This document shows, one piece after another, positions 16,460-23,048 of a stretch of DNA of 64,000 nt. A program made the translations under genes and the position numbers. How positions within the stretch are numbered: position 1 is the stretch's first letter; each line of letters opens with the position of its first letter. Below the pieces are notes generated by a model. It made no database searches. It was not told the DNA's origin and was given only the letters and a program-made list of their open reading frames with translations. The DNA is taken from positions 30,839 through 94,838 of the forward strand of contig CALYQW010000010.1 of NCBI GenBank assembly GCA_945290265.1, written 5' to 3'. The stretch is from an uncultured Erwinia sp. GTDB lineage: Bacteria > Pseudomonadota > Gammaproteobacteria > Enterobacterales > Enterobacteriaceae.

Positions 16460-16963
16460 ATGAAATTATATATGTTTTATGTTGGTGGCAACGCGGGTCA
16501 TTCCAATATAGAAGTTCACGATATTCAGTTCGCTGCCGTTGAGCAGCCTGAGGATGCCTGGCCGTTACTCAGGGCGGCCTGGTTCGGTGATAAAGATAAA
16601 ATTCATTTGGATGGTTACGGTGAAATACGCTGGGCCGATGGCTATGCCGTCACGCTGTCAACCCGTCCACCGCAGGGCAATAAGCATCTCTATTTTGTCA
16701 ATGCCGGTGGCTATCGTCCGGATACGCTGGCAGAACTGCATGAATTCGATCTGTTTGTCGCAGAAAGTGCCGCAGAGGCGAAAAGTAAGGCGCTGAAGGT
16801 GTTGCTTAATGGAGCCGGGCAGCTGCATAAAGACAACCTGAAAGATGTCGATGACTGCGTGCTGCTGGATAAGCTGGGTGACTGGTATTTACATCTTACA
16901 GAACAGCCGCAGGGACAGCCCTTCAGACCGGAATGGCAGGGATATCAGCCGATCGGGCAATAA
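16460..16963 (+). CDS. DUF1543 domain protein
   Basis: A 167-residue cytosolic protein of the DUF1543 type: the opening MKLYMFYVGGNAGHSNIEVHDIQFA and the later GYGEIRWADGYAV and YFVNAGGYRPDTLAELHEFDLFVA segments are characteristic. The layout suggests two similar halves (each with a VGG/VNAGG and a HD/HEFD motif). The biochemical function is not known to me. It sits alone between the flagellar terminators and a bidirectional hairpin, so it is transcribed as a single gene from its own short upstream region. Confidence 0.8.
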   Translation: MKLYMFYVGGNAGHSNIEVHDIQFAAVEQPEDAWPLLRAAWFGDKDKIHLDGYGEIRWADGYAVTLSTRPPQGNKHLYFVNAGGYRPDTLAELHEFDLFVAESAAEAKSKALKVLLNGAGQLHKDNLKDVDDCVLLDKLGDWYLHLTEQPQGQPFRPEWQGYQPIGQ

Positions 16964-16975
16964 CCCCTGATAATT

Positions 16976-16999
16976 CCGAGCCTGATCGCTCAGGCTCGG
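16976..16999. terminator. Bidirectional terminator hairpin between DUF1543 gene and DsbA-like gene
   Basis: CCGAGCCTGA and TCAGGCTCGG form a perfect 10-bp stem with a 4-base loop. The stop codon of the convergent DsbA-like gene (16990-16992) lies inside the stem, so the hairpin doubles as coding sequence on the minus strand. Confidence 0.75.
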
Positions 17000-17727
17000 A
17001 AAAGCAGACTCATTTCAGCAAGCTGTTGCTTCACAATGGTGCCCAGTTGCTGGTAGGGCACCATACCGGAAAGCACATTATCACCGGCCAGGGTGGCGGG
17101 TGTTCCCTGAATCCCTAATTGCTGAGCCATTTTCAGGTTAGTATCCAGCGTTTTCTGCGCTGCGCTGTCAGTCTCTGCAGCTTTAACGTCGAGGGCTTTT
17201 TCTGCGGCGCTGATGCTGTTGTTATCCAGCATGCCATGATGCGCCATCAGCTTCTTATGCAGTGCCAGACTTTTTTTACTCTCTGCCGGCCACAGTGCCA
17301 GCACAGCGCGCGCAGCGGTAGCTGAGCTTTCTGCGCGGAATGGCAGAGGTTTAATAACCACCGCAACCTCAGGATTTTCGGCGACCAGTTTCTCCAGCAG
17401 CTTATCGAACTGTTTGCAGTAGCGACAGTTGTAATCGGTGAAGGTAACCAGCGTCAGTTTGGCATCGGCAGCACCGAGACGCGGAGAGGCCGGATCCTGA
17501 AACAGTGTGCTGTGATTCTTTTTAATGATTTGCGCGATTTGTTCCTGCTGTTGTTCTCTCAGCTTTTTTTCATATGCCTGAGAAGCACGCGCCAGGATCT
17601 GTGGATTATTGACCAGCGTCTCTTCAACCAGTTGTTGTACGCGGGCTTCCTGTGCCGGAGTCAGAGCGTGAGCCGCTGCCCAGAGTGGTGTGCTGATAAA
17701 CAGCATGGTAAGAGCGAGTTTTTTCAT
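16990..17727 (-). CDS. Periplasmic DsbA-family thiol oxidoreductase, ScsC/Com1-like
   Basis: A 245-residue exported thioredoxin-fold protein. A signal peptide ends about residue 21 (WAAAHA). Residues ~22-75 form a long charged helical segment (AQEARVQQLVEETLVNNPQIL, then KKLREQQQEQIAQIIKK) like the oligomerisation stalk of ScsC-type proteins. The thioredoxin domain follows, with the active site Cys101-Arg-Tyr-Cys104 (TFTDYNCRYCKQFDKLL) and the cis-proline at Thr209-Pro210. It most likely oxidises or isomerises disulfides. No scsB or dsbB gene is adjacent, so its redox partner is unknown. The start is supported by the signal peptide. Confidence 0.85.
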   Translation of the reverse strand: MKKLALTMLFISTPLWAAAHALTPAQEARVQQLVEETLVNNPQILARASQAYEKKLREQQQEQIAQIIKKNHSTLFQDPASPRLGAADAKLTLVTFTDYNCRYCKQFDKLLEKLVAENPEVAVVIKPLPFRAESSATAARAVLALWPAESKKSLALHKKLMAHHGMLDNNSISAAEKALDVKAAETDSAAQKTLDTNLKMAQQLGIQGTPATLAGDNVLSGMVPYQQLGTIVKQQLAEMSLLFRA

Positions 17728-17958
17728 TAAATCAGATCTTTTCGGTGTAATGCTGGCAGCGGTAACTGAGGGCGATCACTTTGCTGCGGACAGGCGAAAT
17801 AAAACGCAGCCCATGTTAGTCAGATAGTAATATTAAGCAACTGTTACCCCTGTAAACTTTTGTCTTAAGGCGTCAGTTTTTTCCTGCTTTCATCTTTGCC
17901 GGCATCGCCAGCGGATCATCAGAAGGTTCCTGGAACATGCCGGAGGATGTGTCGTTGT

Positions 17959-17968
17959 CTATACTTAA
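17959..17968 (+). promoter_or_regulatory. Sigma-S-type -10 element of osmC
   Basis: CTATACTTAA is an extended -10 box with the C immediately upstream that favours RpoS. It lies 29 bases before the osmC ATG, implying a leader of about 25 bases. osmC of E. coli is an RpoS-dependent osmotic-stress gene, so the fit with function is good. Confidence 0.6.
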
Positions 17969-17996
17969 AAAGATTCTTACTAACCGGAGGAACTCC

Positions 17997-18428
17997 ATGA
18001 CCATTCATAAAAAAGGGCAGGCGCATTGGGAAGGCAACATTAAGCAGGGTAAAGGTACTGTGTCCACCGAAAGTGGAGCGTTAACTCAGCAACCTTATGG
18101 ATTTAATACCCGTTTTGAAGGTAAAGCCGGAACCAATCCGGAGGAACTGATTGGTGCAGCGCACGCCGCCTGTTTTTCTATGGCGCTGTCGCTGATGTTA
18201 GGGGAAGCCGGGTATGTACCGGAAAGCATTGATACCGAGGCTGATGTCGCGCTGGATAAAGTGGATGGAGGCTTTGCCATCACCAGCGTGGCGCTGAAAA
18301 GCAGCGTCAGACTGCCAGGTATTGAAAAGGCGGAGTTCGATAAGATTATTCAGCAGGCGAAAGCCGGATGTCCGGTTTCAAAACTGCTGGATACGGAAAT
18401 CACGCTGGATTACCAGCTGGAGAATTAA
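17997..18428 (+). CDS. osmC: Osmotically inducible peroxiredoxin OsmC
   Basis: Organic hydroperoxide reductase, 143 residues, the same length as E. coli OsmC. The two redox cysteines fall at Cys59 (AAHAACFSMALS) and Cys125 (KAGCPVSKLL), matching the known E. coli positions. The start at 17997 is preceded by GGAGG at 17986-17990; an upstream in-frame start at 17937 has no ribosome site and would run through the promoter. It acts as a cytosolic dimer detoxifying organic peroxides under stress. Single-gene unit closed by a hairpin at 18472. Confidence 0.95.
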   Translation: MTIHKKGQAHWEGNIKQGKGTVSTESGALTQQPYGFNTRFEGKAGTNPEELIGAAHAACFSMALSLMLGEAGYVPESIDTEADVALDKVDGGFAITSVALKSSVRLPGIEKAEFDKIIQQAKAGCPVSKLLDTEITLDYQLEN

Positions 18429-18471
18429 CCCTTCTACATCCTGCTGTAGTGCTTAACCGCCTGGAAGTGTA

Positions 18472-18508
18472 AAGCCGGTGAAAAAAAAGCGTTAAATCAC
18501 CGGCTTTC
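18472..18508 (+). terminator. Hairpin after osmC
   Basis: AAAGCCGGTGA and TCACCGGCTTT form a perfect 11-bp stem around a 15-base A-rich loop, about 44 bases after the osmC stop. The T-run is only three bases, so termination may be partial. Confidence 0.6.
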
Positions 18509-18598
18509 GGAGTTGAGGAGATTGGGCGTCACGGTGCAATACCCCATATTGCACCGGACAGCAGTTCTCAGGCTGTTGGTCATACAGAGGAAATGAAA

Positions 18599-18985
18599 AT
18601 GAAAAACACAGCACGCGTACTGATTGTGTCGCTTTTTACCGCAGGCACACTATTCTCCACCCAGACCCTGGCTGATGGGCCCCATGACGGCCCCGACCGT
18701 CAGTGGCACCAGCATGACGATCGTGGCGATGGTGATCATCGTTCGCATGGCGAACGTGCTGAGCGCGATCATTTTGCCTGGCAGGGCCATAATTTCCGTC
18801 GTGGTCATCCGTTACCGCCACGTTTCAGGGGTGATGATTACCGCATTGATGACTGGCGCGAGCGTGGACTTTACGAGCCACCGCGCGGCTCTGAATGGGT
18901 TTACGTTGATGGTAACTATGTGCTGGTTGCGGTCGCGACCGGGGTGATCACCAGCATTTTACTGGGTAATGCCCTGAGCCATTAA
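18599..18985 (+). CDS. His-rich periplasmic RcnB-family protein
   Basis: A 128-residue exported protein. A signal peptide runs to about residue 25 (TLFSTQTLADG), followed by a strikingly His/Asp/Arg-rich stretch (residues ~26-70) and an RcnB-like domain: GHPLPPRFRGDDYRIDDWRERGL, EPPRGSEWVYVDGNYVLVAVATGVI in parts. RcnB-type proteins are periplasmic and modulate nickel/cobalt export; no efflux gene is adjacent here, so metal specificity is open. ATG 18599 is preferred over 18593 because AGAGG (18586-18590) is 8 bases from it. The histidine run suggests direct metal binding. Confidence 0.8.
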   Translation: MKNTARVLIVSLFTAGTLFSTQTLADGPHDGPDRQWHQHDDRGDGDHRSHGERAERDHFAWQGHNFRRGHPLPPRFRGDDYRIDDWRERGLYEPPRGSEWVYVDGNYVLVAVATGVITSILLGNALSH

Positions 18986-19016
18986 CGCCTGAAGTGTGTA
19001 AACACAAATTCCGAAA

Positions 19017-19040
19017 AGGTGGCCGGTTACCCGGCCACCT
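19017..19040. terminator. Strong hairpin between convergent genes
   Basis: AGGTGGCCGG and CCGGCCACCT form a perfect GC-rich 10-bp stem with a 4-base loop between the RcnB-like gene and the convergent lipoprotein gene. It lacks a T-run; it probably acts as a 3'-end stabiliser or weak terminator for both. Confidence 0.55.
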
Positions 19041-19069
19041 GCCAGCTGTAAACTTTACGCCCATACATA

Positions 19070-20521
19070 TCACTCAATAAATCCCAGCTTAAATTGCGAC
19101 TTGCTGACCAGTGATGTCAGTCTCGGATCCTCGGGATAAGACGCAAGTAAAGGAAAAAAGACAGAGCCACCAATAATACTCCTGCTGGCGGAATCTGCCG
19201 GCCTTAATCCCCATATATTCTGGTAAGTCATTGGCACCTTACGTCCATCAATGACTGTATTACCGATATACAACATGATATGTCCCGGAATCCAGACCAG
19301 CGTGGTGAACGGCCTGCCGTGTTCCTTCAGGTAGCTCAGGCGCCTACTGATATTCTCTTTGCTGAGATCGACAAGCCGGGCTGTGGCCTGGATCTGTGCC
19401 GCTGAATTTCTGGGAAGAAACAGACCGAAAGGCATCATCAGGCTGCGAATTTCGGCAGAGCAGTCATTATAAAAGTTATAATTTCCCCAGCCATAGGGTC
19501 TGCCACTCATTGACTGTAGCAGTACGGCCAGATTAGCGGGCGTCATTTTCCATGGCATGGCGACAAATTCCTCGTCCTTCAGTCTGACCTGACGCATTTG
19601 TGCATGACCATCACTTTTACCTGCCGGTACTGCAACGTCAAAGAAGCCTGGCATTTTATTGCTGAATGGCAGGATGGTTCCGGGGCGGGCGGTAAAGTAA
19701 TACAGACCGCGTTGCCGGACGGAAACCGGTTGTTTAATAAACGCCCCCAGATGGTTATCCGCCAGCGCCAGCCATTCGCTAACAAACTTCCGATCTGCCA
19801 CCGCAATATCTTCGCTGTGAACCCAACCGGTGACGGTCGGTGATAAAACATATTTCCAGCGTCTGTCGTGGCTGTGTGTCAGTATGTATACCGGGGTGCC
19901 GGGACGAATTGAAGAGTTCTGTAAGTTGTCAAAAGGGTAGCCCTGCCCGGCCTGACGGGGATCGTCATACGCAGGGTCGGTAGTCGGAAGATCCCTGACC
20001 AGCGTTTCCCTGAGCGCGATCCCACGTCCCGCAGGACGATAAACAGCGTCAATGCGGGTGGCCGCATTATTTCTCACCTCCCGCTTCCATTGAACCGAAT
20101 GAACCCTGAAATTTTCACCCCAGGAGACGCTTTGTTCCCCGAGATACTTGCTGATGTTGAGATCGCGCACTCTCTCTGCCCCTCTGCGCAGAATTGAGGC
20201 GATGTAATAAGGATTCCACGGCGATTTTTCATGCGGTTCCATCCCAAAATAGCGCGATTTCAGCGCAGAAAAATGACGTTGCTGTGCGGCGTTATCCAGC
20301 ACGGGCATCTGCATAGCCTGGCCGTCAGGCAGCCACGTGCTGACAGACTGGGAGTAATTGCTTAGTGCGAACACCGATTTGGTCGGATCGATAAAGTCTG
20401 CCGGTAAAGGGCTGGCAGTCTCCATCCGGTTGGTTGCCGGTGCGGTGTGACAGGCTGATAACAGTAGCAGTGCCGTCAGTAAAAAGGGCTTTATTCCTGT
20501 TGACATCCGGATTGTGTTCAT
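19070..20521 (-). CDS. SH3-domain NlpC/P60 (C40) lipoprotein, putative cell-wall hydrolase
   Basis: A 483-residue lipoprotein peptidase. The signal peptide ends in a lipobox LLSAC with Cys24. An N-terminal region (residues ~40-150) precedes one or two SH3b-like segments (~205-240 with GTPVYILTHSHDRRWKYVLSP and GWVHSEDIAVADR). The C-terminal NlpC/P60 domain shows the catalytic Cys353 in NFYNDCSAEIRSLM and His414 in WIPGHIMLYIGN. Such enzymes cleave peptidoglycan stem peptides, commonly D-Glu to diamino-acid bonds. It is a single gene. The combination resembles recycling or remodelling enzymes more than a secreted toxin, since it has a lipid anchor. Exact substrate unknown. Confidence 0.85.
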   Translation of the reverse strand: MNTIRMSTGIKPFLLTALLLLSACHTAPATNRMETASPLPADFIDPTKSVFALSNYSQSVSTWLPDGQAMQMPVLDNAAQQRHFSALKSRYFGMEPHEKSPWNPYYIASILRRGAERVRDLNISKYLGEQSVSWGENFRVHSVQWKREVRNNAATRIDAVYRPAGRGIALRETLVRDLPTTDPAYDDPRQAGQGYPFDNLQNSSIRPGTPVYILTHSHDRRWKYVLSPTVTGWVHSEDIAVADRKFVSEWLALADNHLGAFIKQPVSVRQRGLYYFTARPGTILPFSNKMPGFFDVAVPAGKSDGHAQMRQVRLKDEEFVAMPWKMTPANLAVLLQSMSGRPYGWGNYNFYNDCSAEIRSLMMPFGLFLPRNSAAQIQATARLVDLSKENISRRLSYLKEHGRPFTTLVWIPGHIMLYIGNTVIDGRKVPMTYQNIWGLRPADSASRSIIGGSVFFPLLASYPEDPRLTSLVSKSQFKLGFIE

Positions 20522-20640
20522 ACACCAGTTCCTCGTCGGGTCAGATTAATCAGCCCAAATCATCCGCGTTTCTCAGGCAGCCCGGCAATTGCCGATCCGG
20601 TGATTTTCCGTAAATAGATATCCTGTCCATTTACTTTTCC

Positions 20641-20648
20641 GGACGTCT
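20641..20648 (+). promoter_or_regulatory. Possible MetJ half-site upstream of mmuM
   Basis: GGACGTCT matches 7 of 8 bases of the met box AGACGTCT, 65 bases before the methionine-related gene mmuM. The adjacent 8-mer GGACAACC matches only 4 of 8, and MetJ needs at least two boxes, so this is tentative. Confidence 0.3.
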
Positions 20649-20712
20649 GGACAACCCTGCGCCTGGTTAGCTAGCATGCCGTGATTAAATAATTCTCTGC
20701 AGGTACAGACAG

Positions 20713-21621
20713 ATGGCGCAAAATATCACAATTCTTGATGGCGGAATGGGACGGGAACTGGCGCGGATTGGCGCACCGTTTCGTCAGCCGGAATGGTCGG
20801 CACTGGCGTTATATCAGGCACCGCAGCAGATAAAGGCAGTACACCAAAGTTTTATTGCCGCCGGCGCGCAGGTGATTACCACCAACAGTTACGCGCTCGT
20901 GCCTTTCCATATCGGCGCGCAGCGTTTTGCTGAAGATGCGCCGGGGCTGGCGCAACTGGCCGGCAGGCTGGCGCGTCAAGCGGCGGATGAGGCCGTGCAG
21001 ACGGTGCGCGTGGCAGGCAGCCTGCCACCGGCTCTCGGTTCTTATCGTCCCGATCTGTTTGATGCCCGCCGCGCGGCGGAGATTTATCGGGTGCTGGTTG
21101 CCGGCCAGGCTGACTACGTGGATTTCTGGCTGGGCGAAACCATCAGCTCGCTGGCAGAAGCTGTCGCTATTGCTCAGGCCACCGCCGCCGAACAAAAACC
21201 GCTGTGGCTGTCCTTTACCCTCGAGGATAAGCCTGGATCAGAACAGCACCCTGCCACCCTGCGTTCGGGGGAGAGCGTGACGGCAGCGGTAGCGAAATCG
21301 ATTGAGCTGGGCGCGCAAAATGTGCTGTTTAACTGCAGCCATCCGGAAGTTATGACCTCTGCGGTGCAGCAGGCTCAGCAACTGCGTCAGCAGCTGGCCG
21401 CCGGCATTGGAATTGGCGTCTATGCTAATGCCTTTGAGCCAGGCAGCAATGAAGGGGATGCGAATGACGGCTTAAGTGGGATGCGTAAAGATACCGATCC
21501 GCAGGGCTATCTTGTCTGGGCCAGACGGTGGGTGGATAACGGTGCCAGCCTGATTGGCGGCTGCTGCGGTATTGGCCCGAAACATATTCAGTGCCTGGCA
21601 GCTGAACTGAAAACATCCTGA
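20713..21621 (+). CDS. mmuM: Homocysteine S-methyltransferase MmuM
   Basis: Transfers a methyl group from S-methylmethionine (or SAM) to homocysteine, giving methionine; 302 residues, near the family's usual ~310. The zinc ligands are present as Cys208 (LFNCSHPEV) and Cys284-Cys285 (IGGCCGIGPKHI), and the N-terminal ILDGGMGRELARIG is the family signature. The usual partner mmuP (S-methylmethionine permease) is not adjacent, so the substrate must enter by another route or the gene has been separated from its partner. S-methylmethionine is abundant in plants, which suits a plant-associated host. Confidence 0.94.
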   Translation: MAQNITILDGGMGRELARIGAPFRQPEWSALALYQAPQQIKAVHQSFIAAGAQVITTNSYALVPFHIGAQRFAEDAPGLAQLAGRLARQAADEAVQTVRVAGSLPPALGSYRPDLFDARRAAEIYRVLVAGQADYVDFWLGETISSLAEAVAIAQATAAEQKPLWLSFTLEDKPGSEQHPATLRSGESVTAAVAKSIELGAQNVLFNCSHPEVMTSAVQQAQQLRQQLAAGIGIGVYANAFEPGSNEGDANDGLSGMRKDTDPQGYLVWARRWVDNGASLIGGCCGIGPKHIQCLAAELKTS

Positions 21622-21633
21622 CGGCCGCTGCGG

Positions 21634-22020
21634 TTAATGGGGGGGATTTAGCGGGCAGTTAAACGTCATCATCATATTCTGCGGTGCATTGATCGCGCTG
21701 AAACGCTGCGCGGAAATACGCTGCAGCAGCCAGCCATCACGGGTTACCGCCGAAGGAATATAACGTGCCGGATCGCTGGAACGTAAGGTACCGCTCTCCA
21801 GCTGAAGCTGCGGCAGGATCAGGATGAAACTGTTTACGCGATCGATAATCCGTCCTTCAATATCCCCCAACGGCTCACCGCTCAGTGTTTCCCGATGTGC
21901 CGGGCAGGTGATACCTGGAGCCGAACGGCATCCCGTCAGTAATGTCAGCAGGCACGCCAACAGTAACCCACAGTGTGTCATGCGGGGCCGGGCACAGTAA
22001 GGTGATAGCCAAATCGGCAT
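21634..22020 (-). CDS. Small putative lipoprotein, unknown function
   Basis: A 128-residue protein with a hydrophobic segment ending in LLTGC (Cys31), a lipoprotein signal with a long N-region. AGGGAG lies 6 bases before the ATG at 22020, which favours this start; the inner ATG at 21981 would give a shorter signal but has no clear ribosome site. The mature part (~97 residues) has a few Cys and hydrophobic stretches (GRIIDRVNSFILILPQLQLE) and no motif I recognise. It is convergent with mmuM, 12 bases apart. Confidence 0.6.
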   Translation of the reverse strand: MPIWLSPYCARPRMTHCGLLLACLLTLLTGCRSAPGITCPAHRETLSGEPLGDIEGRIIDRVNSFILILPQLQLESGTLRSSDPARYIPSAVTRDGWLLQRISAQRFSAINAPQNMMMTFNCPLNPPH

Positions 22021-22216
22021 GGCAGGCTCCCTGTCAGAATGGGTAACACCTGGTATAGCTAATCGCTGAAGTTACAGCAACTCCAGGTACACAAATCAGG
22101 AAACCTCACTCCACCTGCGGGAAACGCATCGCTTAACAGTCAAACTGAATCAATTCAGCCGAAACGTTAACAACTATTCGCAGGGCACTTAATGAGTGCT
22201 ACACTTGCAACAGATT

Positions 22217-22232
22217 TGTGATATATATCACA
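22217..22232 (+). promoter_or_regulatory. Perfect CRP-binding site upstream of the pqqU remnant
   Basis: TGTGATATATATCACA is a perfect match to TGTGA-N6-TCACA. It is flanked by ACTTGCA (22203-22209) and TGCAAGT (22239-22245), an outer inverted repeat centred within half a base of the CRP dyad. It lies between the divergent lipoprotein gene and the broken pqqU, about 93 bases upstream of a TATACT -10 box at 22325-22330. Confidence 0.8.
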
Positions 22233-22336
22233 CGTAAATGCAAGTATATACGTTTTTCACCGGATTGTAGCCGGGGAATGTCTTGCTGACAGGCGCAAAA
22301 CAGGGCGCTTTGGCAGACAGGTTATATACTTTAGTT

Positions 22337-22425
22337 TTTCCTGAAATGCAGTGTGCTTTTTCAGGAAATCGCTGTTTTGTGCGCCTGTTTGCTCAGACGT
22401 TTGGCTTCACTCTGGTTTCCTGAAA
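22337..22425 (+). promoter_or_regulatory. Three TTTCNNGAAA operator-like motifs upstream of pqqU remnant
   Basis: TTTCCTGAAA (22337-22346), TTTCAGGAAA (22359-22368) and TTTCCTGAAA (22416-22425) share the palindromic core TTTCNNGAAA. The first two are 22 bp apart, two helical turns, and lie just downstream of a TATACT -10 box, a position typical of repressor operators. The binding factor is unknown to me. Confidence 0.5.
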
Positions 22426-22433
22426 CAAAGACC

Positions 22434-22890
22434 GTGAACAATAATAAAACCCTGACTCACTCTCTGGCCTCGCTGGCGATGATGTTGCCCCTTGCTGCCA
22501 GCAGAGCACCATCTTCCTCAGCGGCAGATCGGGATGAACCCTCTCTGCTGGTAATAAAAAAACGTGATGGTCTGTCCGAACTCGACTCGCCAGCCTCGGT
22601 GAGCGTGGTGCAGGGGGACGATCTGCGCCACAGCACCCCACAGGTCAACTTGTCTGAAGCGCTGGGCAGTGTGCCGGGGCTGCAAATTCAGAACCGTCAG
22701 AATTATGCCCAGGACCTGCAACTGTCTGTGCGCGGTTTTGGCAGTCGCTCTACCTGTTCAGCCGCGTCGATAATTGTTCGTTCGCCATTACGTTGGTTCA
22801 GTGCTTGTCAATGAGGGGAATGGCCGTTATTACGAGCCTGCACCGGGCCGTGACTACAGCGGCGGGGCCACCCTGGCCCGGCAGTTTTAA
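22434..22890 (+). pseudogene. pqqU: pqqU (yncD) remnant: TonB-dependent PQQ receptor with internal deletion and frameshift
   Basis: The first ~107 codons from GTG 22434 encode a signal peptide and the start of the plug domain (SELDSPASVSVVQGDDL, then VPGLQIQNRQNYAQDLQLSVRGFGSRST), nearly identical in pattern to E. coli YncD/PqqU. The sequence then jumps directly to the receptor's last ~40 codons: LFSRVDN in a different frame, then, after a further single-base loss, VGSVLVNEGNGRYYEPAPGRDYSGG to a stop at 22888-22890. About 550 codons of plug and barrel are missing, judged from the ~700-residue family length. The product cannot form a barrel. Intact gcd lies directly downstream. Confidence 0.88.
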
Positions 22891-22983
22891 GATTTTGCGG
22901 CCCTGGTGCCGCGAGGGATCCGGCAACTGTCCACCGGTGCAGCGCAGCGCTGGCGGATACAAACACCGGTTGGATCTTCTGTG

Positions 22984-23016
22984 TTAAACAGGTGTTTAAA
23001 AGACGGGCTTCCCGTC
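22984..23016 (+). promoter_or_regulatory. Two inverted repeats in the gcd upstream region
   Basis: TTAAACA-GG-TGTTTAA (22984-22999) is a perfect 7-bp dyad, followed by GACGGG-CTT-CCCGTC (23002-23016), a perfect 6-bp hairpin. Both lie within 65 bases of the gcd ATG. They may be an operator and a leader hairpin for gcd; no binding protein is assigned. Confidence 0.4.
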
Positions 23017-23048
23017 GACGACTTTAAATTTTGGTTAAGGTTCAAACT

